DNA from: JACMNW01 sp031406155 | GTDB taxonomy: Bacteria > Pseudomonadota > Alphaproteobacteria > Rhodobacterales > Rhodobacteraceae | Direction of reading: 5' to 3' | Assembly: GCA_031406155.1 (NCBI GenBank) | Contig: JANOGW010000045.1 | Span: forward strand, 1-64,000 | Length of the DNA: 64,000 bases | Part shown: positions 38,839 to 47,207 of the stretch, piece after piece | Position numbering within the stretch: the first letter of the stretch is position 1 | Layout: each line of letters begins with the position of its first letter | Notes under the pieces: generated by a model | Databases searched by the model: none | Told to the model about the DNA's origin: nothing | Seen by the model: only the letters and a program-made list of their open reading frames with translations | Translations under genes and position numbers: made by a program

Positions 38839-40010
38839 GCGCGCCGATCATCCAGGGGTGGTGCCCGGGGGCGTTGCGCCCGATGCTGTCTGGCGATGGG
38901 TTGGTCGTGCGGATCAGGCCGCGCGGCGGGCGGCTATCTGCGGATCAGGTTGCAGGGATTGCTGCGCTGTCGGCTGCCCATGGGAATGGGCTGATCGATT
39001 TGTCGGCGCGGGCGAATTTGCAACTGCGTGGGGTAACGGCAAGCAGTTACGACGCTCTGATGGCCGGGCTGGGGGGGTTGGGCCTGCTTGATATCTCCGC
39101 CGAGGCGGAGGCGCGACGCAACATTCTGGTGACGCCGTTTTGGCGGGATGGGGATGGCGCGCAGGAGATTGCGCAGGGTTTGGCGCAGGCGCTGTCGGCG
39201 GATGGCGCGCCGGATTTGCCGGGGAAGTTCGGCTTTGCCGTAGATAACGGGCCGACCCCGGTCTTGCTAACAGCTTCTGCCGATATTCGGATTGAACGGC
39301 ACGGCGGTCACATGATCTGCCGTGCAGACGGGGCAACCACCGGCGCGCCCGTGACGCTGGACACCGCCGTTGCAGCGGCGCTTCGCCTTGCCCGCTGGTT
39401 TTTGGCAACCGGGGGTGCGCCGGGTGGTCGGGGCCGGATGGCCGCGCATCTGGCCCGCGAGAAAGAACAACGTTCGTCCGAAAATTTTTCGGGGCCACAC
39501 GATTTTTCGTACGAAGAGTCTTCGCCTTCAAACGCTTTTGCCCCCGCGCCGGGGCCGCATGCCTTGGGGATTCTGGTGGGGCTGGAATTTGGTCAGATAG
39601 CTGCTGCGGAGATGGCAAGGCTTGGCGCAGTGCGCCTGACGCCGTGGCGGATGCTGCTGATCGAAGGCCTGCACACCGCCCCCAACCTGCCGGGGCTGAT
39701 CACGCAAGGTAACGACCCGCGGCTGCAGGTGGTTGCTTGCACCGGCGCGCCGGGGTGTCCGCAGGGGTTGCAGCCGACGCGCGGGCTGGCGCGGGCTTTG
39801 GCCCCGCATGTGCCGCGGGGGGCCTTGCTGCATGTCTCGGGTTGCGCCAAAGGATGTGCGATGCCGAAGGCCGCTGCAATGACGCTGGTCGGGCAGAGTG
39901 CAGGCTTTGGGCTTGTGCCGAAGGGTCTTGCAGGGGACGCGCCGCCGCGCAATGGGCTGACGGCGGCTTCGTTGATCGCTGATCCTGGTATATTGTTGGG
40001 GAGGCCATAG
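38835..40010 (+). CDS. cobG: Precorrin-3B synthase CobG, 391 aa
   Basis: An oxygen-dependent iron-sulfur enzyme related to sulfite and nitrite reductases; it converts precorrin-3A to precorrin-3B and marks the aerobic pathway. N-terminal half: GLIDLSARANLQLRGVTASS. The [4Fe-4S]/sirohaem-type cysteines are in ACTGAPGCPQGLQPTRGLAR and HVSGCAKGCAMPKA. The start is a GTG overlapping the cobN stop. Residues about 213-228 correspond to an inverted-repeat DNA segment (39473-39515) in the linker between the two half-domains, where length varies in the family. Confidence 0.95.
   Translation: MSAPIIQGWCPGALRPMLSGDGLVVRIRPRGGRLSADQVAGIAALSAAHGNGLIDLSARANLQLRGVTASSYDALMAGLGGLGLLDISAEAEARRNILVTPFWRDGDGAQEIAQGLAQALSADGAPDLPGKFGFAVDNGPTPVLLTASADIRIERHGGHMICRADGATTGAPVTLDTAVAAALRLARWFLATGGAPGGRGRMAAHLAREKEQRSSENFSGPHDFSYEESSPSNAFAPAPGPHALGILVGLEFGQIAAAEMARLGAVRLTPWRMLLIEGLHTAPNLPGLITQGNDPRLQVVACTGAPGCPQGLQPTRGLARALAPHVPRGALLHVSGCAKGCAMPKAAAMTLVGQSAGFGLVPKGLAGDAPPRNGLTAASLIADPGILLGRP
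39473..39515. repeat. Inverted repeat within the cobG linker
   Basis: TTCGTCCGAAAATTTTTCG (39473-39491) faces CGATTTTTCGTACGAA (39500-39515) with an 8-base spacer. The AT-rich arms contrast with the GC-rich gene around them. Confidence 0.5.
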
Positions 40011-40639
40011 TGCCGCACGTCTATGAAACCGATGGCGCTGCCATCTATCTGCGGTCTTTCGCGACCATCCGGGCGGAGGCTGATCTGGCGCGCTTTACCC
40101 CCGAGGAAGAGGTGGTAGTGGTGCGGATGATCCATGCCGCTGGGATGGTCGGGCTGGAGGCGTATGCCGCGTTTACTCCCGGCATGGCGATTGCGGCGCG
40201 GTCGGCGCTGGAGGCTGGCGCGCCGGTCTTGTGCGATGTGCGGATGGTGTCGGAAGGGATTACGCGCGCCCGGTTGCCTGCGGATAATGTGGTGATTTGT
40301 ACGCTTCAGGATGACCGGGTAGCCGGATTGGCGAAAGACATGGGCAATACGCGGTCGGCGGCGGCGGTGGAATTGTGGCGGCCGTATCTGGCAGGCGCCG
40401 TGGTGGCGATCGGCAATGCGCCGACGGCGCTGTTTCATCTGTTGAACATGCTCGAAGACCCTGATTGCCCTCGGCCTGCCGCGATCATCGGTTGCCCGGT
40501 CGGTTTCATTGGGGCGGCAGAGTCTAAAGCGGCGCTGATGGCGGCTCGGCCAGTGCCATCAATGGTAGTAAACGGGCGGTTGGGTGGATCGGCGATTACG
40601 GTGGCGGCGGTGAACGCGCTGGCCAGCCGGCAGGAGTAG
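40010..40639 (+). CDS. cobH: Precorrin-8X methylmutase CobH, 209 aa
   Basis: Moves the C11 methyl group to C12, giving hydrogenobyrinic acid. The catalytic histidine is His42 in VVVRMIHAAGMVG. The conserved CDVRMVSEGITRARLPADN and GAVVAIGNAPTALFHLLNML follow, and the end has ALMAARPVPSMVVNGRLGGS. Length is normal. The GTG start at 40010 uses the last base of the cobG stop, so translation is coupled. Confidence 0.97.
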   Translation: MPHVYETDGAAIYLRSFATIRAEADLARFTPEEEVVVVRMIHAAGMVGLEAYAAFTPGMAIAARSALEAGAPVLCDVRMVSEGITRARLPADNVVICTLQDDRVAGLAKDMGNTRSAAAVELWRPYLAGAVVAIGNAPTALFHLLNMLEDPDCPRPAAIIGCPVGFIGAAESKAALMAARPVPSMVVNGRLGGSAITVAAVNALASRQE

Positions 40640-40642
40640 ACG

Positions 40643-41380
40643 TTGGGCAAGATCATCTGCGCAGGCCTTGGCCCCGGCGACCCGGACCTGATGTCAGTCA
40701 GATCGGACCGGTTGATCCGTGCTGCGCGGCACGTGGCGTATTTTCGCAAAGCGGGGCGTACGGGGCAGGCGCGGGGCATCGTCGAAGGCATGCTGGCACC
40801 CGGTGCCACCGAATACCCGATGGAATATCCGGTCACCACCGAACTGCCGTTCGACAGCCCTGCCTACAATGATACCTTGGCTCGATTTTATGATATCTGG
40901 GCAGACCGGTTGGCACTTCTGGCACAATCCGACGATGTGATCGTGCTTTGCGAGGGGGATCCGTTTTTCTATGGGTCGTTCATGCACATGCACAGCCGCC
41001 TGCAAGGCCGCGCCATTATAGAAATCGTGCCGGGCATCACCGGCATGGCTGGGTGTTGGCATGCAACGGGCACGCCTATCACATGGGGCGATGATGTGAT
41101 GACCGTGCTGATGGGCACGTTGCCAGAGGCCGAACTGGTGCGGCATATGCAATCTGCCGATGCGTTGGTGGTGATGAAAACCGGGCGCAATCTGCCACGA
41201 GTACGGCGGGCTTTGCAGGCAACTGGGCGGTTGGATGACGCGTGGCTGGTCGAACGTGGCACCATGCCGGGGCAACGGGTGATCCGGCTGGCGGATGCGG
41301 ATGCCGCCGATTGCCCGTATTTCGCGATTGTGCTGGTGCATGGGCATGGGCGCAGGCCAGAGGCCGGGGGGTTGGAATGA
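40643..41380 (+). CDS. cobI: Precorrin-2 C20-methyltransferase CobI, 245 aa
   Basis: A SAM-dependent class III methyltransferase. Visible: the N-terminal KIICAGLGPGDPDLMSVRSD loop, CEGDPFFYGSFMHMHSRLQG (CobI-specific), and IVPGITGMAGCWHATGTPIT. The start is the TTG at 40643, with CAGGAG ten bases before it. The next gene starts inside its stop (ATGA). Confidence 0.97.
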   Translation: MGKIICAGLGPGDPDLMSVRSDRLIRAARHVAYFRKAGRTGQARGIVEGMLAPGATEYPMEYPVTTELPFDSPAYNDTLARFYDIWADRLALLAQSDDVIVLCEGDPFFYGSFMHMHSRLQGRAIIEIVPGITGMAGCWHATGTPITWGDDVMTVLMGTLPEAELVRHMQSADALVVMKTGRNLPRVRRALQATGRLDDAWLVERGTMPGQRVIRLADADAADCPYFAIVLVHGHGRRPEAGGLE

Positions 41381-42111
41381 CCGGCTGGCTGGTCGTCGCA
41401 GGCCTTGGGCCGGGGGGTGCAGGCCTGATCACGCCCGAGGTGACGGCGGCATTAGACAGTGCGACGGATGTGATCGGGTACTTCCCCTATGTCGCCCGGG
41501 TGGCTCCAAGGGATGGCCTGACGCTGCACGCGTCCGACAACCGTGTTGAACTGGACCGGGCCGCTTTGGCACTTGATCTGGCAAGCGCGGGTCGACGGGT
41601 TGTTGTGGTATCCTCGGGCGATCCGGGGGTGTTCGCGATGGCTTCGGCGGTGTTTGAGGCGTTGGAAGCGCGCCCGGGAGACCACGGGCTCGACATTCGC
41701 ATTCTGCCGGGAATCACGGCGATGCTTGCCGCAGCGGCGCGGGCGGGCGCACCTTTGGGGCATGATTTCTGCACCATCAACCTGAGCGACAATCTGAAGC
41801 CATGGGAACTGGTCGAGGCGCGGCTCAGGGCGGCGGCGAAGGCTGATTTTGCGATGGCGTTCTATAACCCCCGGTCGGCCAGCAGGCCGCATCAGTTTGT
41901 GCGGACGCTTGAGGTACTATTGCAAGACTGCGGGCCGGATCGGTTGATTACCTTTGCCCGTGCAGTGACGACGCCAGAAGAGCATATTCTGACTGTCACG
42001 CTGGGCGAGGCGACGCCCGATATGGCCGATATGCGCACTGTGGTGATCGTGGGCAATTCGGCAACGCGGCGGGTGGGGCGGTTCGTTTACACCCCAAGGC
42101 GGGCGGAATGA
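41377..42111 (+). CDS. cobJ: Precorrin-3B C17-methyltransferase CobJ, 244 aa
   Basis: Methylates C17 with ring contraction. Features: LVVAGLGPGGAGLITPEVTA, VIGYFPYVARV (typical of CobJ), VVSSGDPGVFAMASAVFEAL and GHDFCTINLSDNLKPWELVE, FYNPRSASRPHQF, and TFARAVTTPEEHI. The ATG at 41377 overlaps the cobI stop. The 3' end overlaps the convergent cobK by 25 bases. Confidence 0.97.
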   Translation: MTGWLVVAGLGPGGAGLITPEVTAALDSATDVIGYFPYVARVAPRDGLTLHASDNRVELDRAALALDLASAGRRVVVVSSGDPGVFAMASAVFEALEARPGDHGLDIRILPGITAMLAAAARAGAPLGHDFCTINLSDNLKPWELVEARLRAAAKADFAMAFYNPRSASRPHQFVRTLEVLLQDCGPDRLITFARAVTTPEEHILTVTLGEATPDMADMRTVVIVGNSATRRVGRFVYTPRRAE

Positions 42112-42833
42112 CCGAGCCACGTCATCACGTCATTGACAGTGCGGGCCATGGGTCTGTCAGCAATTGCGGGTCGGGCAATCATGATCACGGGCAGGTTCAG
42201 GCGGCGGGCGGCCTCCAACTTTGCCAAAGCGCCGCTGCCGCCAGAGTTTTTGGCGACGATATGGGTGATGGCGTGGGTGCGCATCAAGTCGATGTCGGAT
42301 TCAACGGTAAACGGGCCGCGATCAAGGATGACTTCGGCATTCGGCAGGGGCAACGGATTGTCGGGCGCATCGACAAGACGCAGCAGGTAGAAATGCTGCG
42401 GCTGGGCCGCAAAGAGGGCAAGTGTCTGCTTGCCGATGGCGAGGAAAATGCGGGCGGGTTCCGCGGGCAAGGCGGCGACGGCGGTTTCAGTATCGGCGAC
42501 ATGGTGCCAGTTATCGCCCTGCTGCGCCGACCATTTCGGGCGTTCGTGGGCGATCAACGGGGTGTTGGTCATCCTGCACGCCTCAATCGCGTTGCGGCTG
42601 ATCTGGGTGGCAAATGGGTGTGTGGCATCGACGACATGGGTGATTTTGGTGTCGAATATGTAGTTGGCGAGACCTTGCACACCGCCGTAGCCGCCCAATC
42701 GGGTGGGCAAGGGTTGCCCGATAGGGTTGGCGGTGCGTCCGGCATAGGAAAATACGGCGTCGATGCCTGCGTTGGCGAAAGCGTGGGCAAGCGCCGTTGC
42801 CTCGGTTGTGCCACCCAGAAGAAGGACGCGCAT
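42087..42833 (-). CDS. cobK: Precorrin-6A reductase CobK, 248 aa
   Basis: An NADPH-dependent reductase acting on precorrin-6A. It starts MRVLLLGGTTEATALAHAFA. Family features follow: YAGRTANPIGQPLPTRLGG, VDATHPFATQISRNAIEACR, and VAKNSGGSGALAKLEAARRL near the C-terminus. It is the only leftward gene inside the rightward cob operon. Its start codon (42831-42833) is separated from the cobL start codon (42835-42837) by a single T, so its promoter and ribosome site must lie within the cobL coding sequence. AGGGAT about 12 bases ahead may serve. Confidence 0.96.
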   Translation of the reverse strand: MRVLLLGGTTEATALAHAFANAGIDAVFSYAGRTANPIGQPLPTRLGGYGGVQGLANYIFDTKITHVVDATHPFATQISRNAIEACRMTNTPLIAHERPKWSAQQGDNWHHVADTETAVAALPAEPARIFLAIGKQTLALFAAQPQHFYLLRLVDAPDNPLPLPNAEVILDRGPFTVESDIDLMRTHAITHIVAKNSGGSGALAKLEAARRLNLPVIMIARPAIADRPMARTVNDVMTWLGHSARLGV

Positions 42834-42834
42834 T

Positions 42835-44022
42835 ATGGGTGATCCCTGGCTTACGATCATTGGTCTGGGCGAGGATGGACTAGCGGGGTTGACAGATGCA
42901 AGCCGCGATGCGCTGGGGCGGGCCAAGTTTGTGTTTGGCGGGCCACGGCACCTCGCTTTGGTTGATGCGCGGGATCGCGGGCGAACATGGCCGGTGCCGT
43001 TTGATGTGGGTGCGGTGCTGGCGTTGAAAGGGTCTGACGTGGCGGTTTTGGCGTCGGGTGATCCGTTCTGGTACGGCGCGGGCGGCAGTTTGGCGGCACA
43101 CCTGAACCCGTCGGAATGGCGGTGTTTCCCGGCGCCATCGACGTTCTCGCTGGCGGCTGCCCGCATCGGTTGGCGGATCGAGGATGTTGCGTGTCTGGGG
43201 CTGCATGCCGCGCCGTTTTCGCGGTTGCTGCCGCATTTGGCGGTGGGACGGCGGGCGATTTGTTTGGTGCGCGATGGTGCTGCGGTTGGTGCGCTTGCCG
43301 AATGGCTGGCGTTGCACGGCCAAGCGCAAGCGCGGCTTTGGGTGATGGAGGCGCTGGGCGGGCCTTCCGAACGGGTGCGGCCAGTGGTGGCGGGTGATGT
43401 CGGGCTGACGGATATCGGCGCGCTGGTGGTGGTTGCGGTGCAACCTTTTGGTGCGGTGACGGTGGATCTGCCAGTGACGGCCGGCTTGCCGGACAGCAGT
43501 TTTGCCAGTGATGGGCAGATTACGAAATCGCCGATACGGGCGCTGACGTTGATGGCACTGGCTCCGCGACCCGGGGAGGTTTTGTGGGATGTTGGCGCGG
43601 GATCAGGGTCTGTTTCGGTGGAATGGTGTCGTGCCGGGGGGCGGTCGATAGCCATTGAAGCACGCAGTGATCGGGTGGCGAATATTCGGACGAACATCGA
43701 CAGTTTTGGGCTGGCCGCGCAGATGACGGTTGTCGAAGGCGTGGCTCCGGGGGCTTTGGACGGGTTGACTGCGCCCGATGCGATTTTTGTCGGCGGCGGT
43801 GCGTCGGACGGGCTGGTGCAGGGGTTGTGGGAGGCGCTGCCGCCGGGCGGGCGGATGGTCTGCAACGGCGTGACGCTGGAAACCGAGGCGCTGTTGGCAG
43901 GTTGGCACGGCGCGAAAGGTGGGTCTTTGCTGCGGATCGATCTTGCGCATTCAGCACAGTTGGGGCGTATGCGCGGCTGGCAGGCTTCGCGGCCCGTGGT
44001 GCAATGGAGTGTGGTGAAATGA
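42835..44022 (+). CDS. cobL: Precorrin-6Y C5,15-methyltransferase (decarboxylating) CobL, 395 aa
   Basis: A bifunctional enzyme. The N-terminal CbiE-like domain (residues about 1-205: LTIIGLGEDGLAGLTDASRD, VLASGDPFWYGAGGSLAAHL, APSTFSLAAARIGW) and the C-terminal CbiT-like domain (SPIRALTLMALAPRPGEVLW, DVGAGSGSVSVEW, DAIFVGGGASDG) methylate two positions and remove the acetate side chain. Its ribosome site AAGAAGGA lies inside the divergent cobK 5' end. The downstream cobE start overlaps its stop as ATGA. Confidence 0.97.
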   Translation: MGDPWLTIIGLGEDGLAGLTDASRDALGRAKFVFGGPRHLALVDARDRGRTWPVPFDVGAVLALKGSDVAVLASGDPFWYGAGGSLAAHLNPSEWRCFPAPSTFSLAAARIGWRIEDVACLGLHAAPFSRLLPHLAVGRRAICLVRDGAAVGALAEWLALHGQAQARLWVMEALGGPSERVRPVVAGDVGLTDIGALVVVAVQPFGAVTVDLPVTAGLPDSSFASDGQITKSPIRALTLMALAPRPGEVLWDVGAGSGSVSVEWCRAGGRSIAIEARSDRVANIRTNIDSFGLAAQMTVVEGVAPGALDGLTAPDAIFVGGGASDGLVQGLWEALPPGGRMVCNGVTLETEALLAGWHGAKGGSLLRIDLAHSAQLGRMRGWQASRPVVQWSVVK

Positions 44023-44387
44023 AGGTTGCCGGGATCGGGTTTCGGGCAGAAGCACAGGTTGCATCCCTGCGCGCGGCATTAGAGGCGGCGGGTGGGGCGG
44101 ACGGTGTGACGGTACTGGCGACGAGCGAGGCGAAAGCCGGGGCTGCGGTGATTGTGGCGTTTGCGGCGGAGTTGGGGTTGCCAGTGATGGGCGTTTCGGC
44201 TGCGGATTTGGCGGTGCAGGACACGCTGACGGACTCGGCGCGGGTACGGGCGAAAACCGGGGCCGGATCATTGGCAGAAGCGGCGGCTTTGGCCGCATCA
44301 GGGCCTGATGCGCGGCTTTTGGGGCGTCGTGCGGTGTCGGATGACCACATGGCGACGGCGGCTATTGCAGTGGGGTTGACAGAATGA
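44019..44387 (+). CDS. cobE: CobE / CbiG C-terminal-domain protein, 122 aa
   Basis: A small protein equal to the C-terminal domain of CbiG: MKVAGIGFRAEAQVASLRAA, VMGVSAADLAVQDTLTDSAR, and KTGAGSLAEAAALAASGPDA followed by LLGRRAVSDDHMATAAIAVG. Its role in the aerobic pathway is unsettled; it has been proposed to help handle an intermediate. Both ends overlap their neighbours by ATGA. Confidence 0.9.
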   Translation: MKVAGIGFRAEAQVASLRAALEAAGGADGVTVLATSEAKAGAAVIVAFAAELGLPVMGVSAADLAVQDTLTDSARVRAKTGAGSLAEAAALAASGPDARLLGRRAVSDDHMATAAIAVGLTE

Positions 44388-45166
44388 CGGTGCATTTCAT
44401 CGGGGCTGGGCCGGGAGCGCCAGATCTCATCACGTTGCGCGGGCGCGATCTGATCGCAGCTTGTCCGGTGTGTCTCTATGCCGGCTCGCTGGTGCCCGAG
44501 GCGTTGCTGACCTATTGCCCGCCGGGTGCGCAGATCGTGAATACGGCATCGTTATCGCTGGATCAGATCATTGACGCGATTGCCGCAGCCCATGCTGCTG
44601 GCCATGATGTGGCGCGGCTGCATTCGGGAGATCTGTCGGTCTGGTCGGCGATGGGTGAGCAGTTGCGCAGGCTCAGGGCGCTGAACATTCCCTATGATGT
44701 AACGCCGGGCGTGCCGTCCTTCGCGGCGGCGGCGGCGGCCTTGGGGGCGGAACTGACCCTGCCCGGCGTAGCGCAATCGGTGGTTCTGACGCGGACGTCT
44801 GGGCGGGCGAGCGCGATGCCGGAGGGCGAGGAGTTGGTTGCCTTTGCCAAGACCGGGGCAACCTTGGCCATCCACCTGTCGGTGCATGTGCTGGAAACTG
44901 TAGTTGCAGATTTGACGCCGCACTATGGGGCGGACTGCCCGGTGGCGGTGGTCTGGCGGGCCTCGTGGCCGGATCAGCGCATTGTGCGGGCAACACTTGC
45001 CACGCTGCGAACCGCGATCGGGGCAGAGATGGAGCGCACGGCGTTGATCCTTGTGGGCCGCGCGCTGGACAGCGATGATTTTGGCGAAAGCAGGCTCTAT
45101 GCAGGCGATTATGACCGGCGGTTCCGGCCTGTCGGTACCGCGCCAAGGTTTCCGGAGGCGACATGA
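44384..45166 (+). CDS. cobM: Precorrin-4 C11-methyltransferase CobM, 260 aa
   Basis: A class III methyltransferase: VHFIGAGPGAPDLITLRGRD, CLYAGSLVPEALLTYCPPGA, LHSGDLSVWSAMGEQLRRLR, YDVTPGVPSFAAAAAALGAE and VLTRTSGRASAMPEGEELVA, all standard for CobM/CbiF. Coupled by overlapping stop/start codons to cobE and cobB. Confidence 0.97.
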   Translation: MTVHFIGAGPGAPDLITLRGRDLIAACPVCLYAGSLVPEALLTYCPPGAQIVNTASLSLDQIIDAIAAAHAAGHDVARLHSGDLSVWSAMGEQLRRLRALNIPYDVTPGVPSFAAAAAALGAELTLPGVAQSVVLTRTSGRASAMPEGEELVAFAKTGATLAIHLSVHVLETVVADLTPHYGADCPVAVVWRASWPDQRIVRATLATLRTAIGAEMERTALILVGRALDSDDFGESRLYAGDYDRRFRPVGTAPRFPEAT

Positions 45167-46488
45167 TACCCCCCGGCCTGATCATATCGGCCCCCGCATC
45201 AGGTACAGGGAAAACGACCCTGATGCTGGGATTATTGGCGGCGTTTCGGGCGCAGGGCGTGACTGTGCAGCCGTTCAAGTCCGGGCCGGACTATATTGAT
45301 CCGGCGTTCCATGCCGCGGCGTCGGGGCGGCCATCGGTCAATCTTGACAGCTGGGCGATGACGCCCGCCCGCATTGCCGGGCTGGTTGGCGCGGCAGGTG
45401 GGGCCGATCTGGTACTGACCGAAGGATCCATGGGATTGTTTGACGGGGTGGCCATCCGTGGCGAGGCTGGATCGGGCGCAAGTGCCGATATTGCCGCGAT
45501 GATGGGCTGGCCGGTGGTGCTGGTCATCGATGTGTCGGGGCAGGCGCAATCGGCGGCGGCGGTTGCAGCGGGCTTTGCCACATTCCGCCCCGATGTGCGA
45601 CTTGCAGGCGTGGTGCTGAACCGTGTCGCCAGCCCCCGGCACGAGGCGCTGGTGCGCGCTGGCATGGAAGCCGCTGGTACCCGTGTGTTCGGCGCGTTGC
45701 CACGGCAGGCGTCGATTGCGCTGCCCGAAAGGCATCTGGGGCTGGTGCAGGCCGAAGAACAGCCGCAGTTGGCGCAGTTTTTGGCAGATGCAGGCAATTT
45801 CGTTGCAGCCCATGTTGATCTTGCGGCGCTGCGTGCGGCGGCAAAGGCGTCTGGTGCCATGGCCCAGCTGACAGCGCGCGCAAAGCCGCCGGGACAGCGG
45901 ATTGCGCTGGCCCGGGACGCCGCCTTTTCGTTCGTCTACCCGCATCTGCTGGCCGATTGGCGAAGTGCGGGCGCCGAGATTTTTCCGTTTTCCCCTTTGG
46001 CCGACCAGCGCCCCGATGCTTCTGCCGACACCTGCTGGCTGCCGGGTGGTTACCCCGAACTGCATGCAGGCGTGCTTGCCGCAGCGGGGCAGTTTCGCGC
46101 GGGCCTGCGTGAATTTGCGCAAACGCGCGCCGTTCATGGCGAGTGCGGGGGATACATGGCAATGGGGGCGGGGCTGATCGATGCAAAGGGCGTGCGGCAT
46201 GAAATGGCAGGGCTGTTGGGATTGGTGACCTCGTTCCAGAAGCGCCAGATGCATCTGGGCTACCGGGTCGCCACACTGAACGCCGCCGCGAACGGCCATC
46301 CGGCGGGCGCGCGGTTGCGGGGGCATGAGTTTCACTATGCCACTATCGTCGAACAGCCGGATCAGCCTCTGGCGCATGTCACCGATGCGAATGGCGTTTC
46401 TGTGGCCGAAACAGGCTCTGTCGTGGCCTTTTCGGGCGGTGGGCAGGCCACGGGCACGTTCTTTCATCTGATTGCCGAGGCGACATGA
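45163..46488 (+). CDS. cobB: Hydrogenobyrinic acid a,c-diamide synthase CobB, 441 aa
   Basis: Amidates the a and c carboxylates using glutamine and ATP. N-terminal ATP-binding domain: IISAPASGTGKTTLMLGLLA, VQPFKSGPDYIDPAFHAAAS, and LTEGSMGLFDGVAIRGEAGS. C-terminal triad-type amidotransferase: LPGGYPELHAGVLAAAGQF and HGECGGYMAMGAGLIDAKG, whose cysteine is the nucleophile. It supplies the substrate for CobN-dependent cobalt insertion. Confidence 0.97.
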   Translation: MIPPGLIISAPASGTGKTTLMLGLLAAFRAQGVTVQPFKSGPDYIDPAFHAAASGRPSVNLDSWAMTPARIAGLVGAAGGADLVLTEGSMGLFDGVAIRGEAGSGASADIAAMMGWPVVLVIDVSGQAQSAAAVAAGFATFRPDVRLAGVVLNRVASPRHEALVRAGMEAAGTRVFGALPRQASIALPERHLGLVQAEEQPQLAQFLADAGNFVAAHVDLAALRAAAKASGAMAQLTARAKPPGQRIALARDAAFSFVYPHLLADWRSAGAEIFPFSPLADQRPDASADTCWLPGGYPELHAGVLAAAGQFRAGLREFAQTRAVHGECGGYMAMGAGLIDAKGVRHEMAGLLGLVTSFQKRQMHLGYRVATLNAAANGHPAGARLRGHEFHYATIVEQPDQPLAHVTDANGVSVAETGSVVAFSGGGQATGTFFHLIAEAT

Positions 46489-47207
46489 CGGGTTTCGTAT
46501 CTTTCGTATCCTCGGGGCCGGGTGACCCGGAATTGCTGACGCTGAAGGCTGTGGCTCGATTGCAGGCGGCGGATGCGGTGTTGTTTGATGATCTGTCGTC
46601 GGGGCCGGTACTGACCCATGCGCGGGCAGGGGCCGATCTTGTCGGCGTCGGCAAACGGGCGGGGCGGGCGTCGCCGAAGCAGGACCACGTCAGCCGGTTG
46701 CTGGTGGATTACGCCCGCACCGGGGCAAAGGTGGTGCGCCTGAAATCTGGTGATTGCAGTCTGTTCGGGCGGCTGGAGGAAGAGATAGCGGCCTTGCGCG
46801 CGGCAGGTATCGGCTATGAAATCATTCCCGGTGTAACCTCTGCATCGGCTGCCGTTGCGGCGGTGGGCATTCCGTTAACGCGGCGGTTGACGGCGCGGCG
46901 AGTGCAGTTTGTGACTGGGGCCGATGTGACTGGTGGGCTGCCAGAGGGGCTGAATATGGCCGCCCTGGCCGATCCGGGGGCGACGACAGTTGTCTACATG
47001 GGCAAGCGGACATTTGCCGCGTTGGCGGAGAAGTTGATGCAGCATGGGTTATCGCCCGATACACCCGCAATGTTGGCCGAGGCGGTATCGACGGCGGATC
47101 AGGTGATCGAATGGTTCACAATCGCAGGGCTGGCCGCACATCTGCAGGATGCGCCAAGCACGCTGCCTGCATTGATCTTGTATGGGCCGCTGGCGAAGGG
47201 TTTGTGA
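46485..47207 (+). CDS. cobA: Uroporphyrinogen-III C-methyltransferase CobA, 240 aa
   Basis: Methylates C2 and C7 of uroporphyrinogen III to give precorrin-2, the branch point to B12 and sirohaem. Motifs: VSSGPGDPELLTLKAVARLQ, AVLFDDLSSGPVL, VGVGKRAGRASPKQDHVSRL, VVRLKSGDCSLFGRLEEEIA and TRRLTARRVQFVTGADVTGG. The usual GGDPFVFGRG segment is SGDCSLFGRL here. In my memory alphaproteobacterial CobA2 proteins also deviate there. No siroheme synthase domain is fused, so this copy serves corrin synthesis. Confidence 0.94.
   Translation: MTGFVSFVSSGPGDPELLTLKAVARLQAADAVLFDDLSSGPVLTHARAGADLVGVGKRAGRASPKQDHVSRLLVDYARTGAKVVRLKSGDCSLFGRLEEEIAALRAAGIGYEIIPGVTSASAAVAAVGIPLTRRLTARRVQFVTGADVTGGLPEGLNMAALADPGATTVVYMGKRTFAALAEKLMQHGLSPDTPAMLAEAVSTADQVIEWFTIAGLAAHLQDAPSTLPALILYGPLAKGL

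Noticed and set aside
42834..43865. Long minus-strand open frame (reading on from cobK to 592 codons) opposite cobL
   Set aside because: The extension is a GC-rich shadow of cobL with low-complexity Ser/Ala/Pro sequence. CobK homology begins precisely at the ATG 42831-42833.
45232..46467. 411-codon minus-strand frame opposite cobB
   Set aside because: Arginine/histidine-rich shadow frame with no domain; cobB on the other strand is unmistakable.
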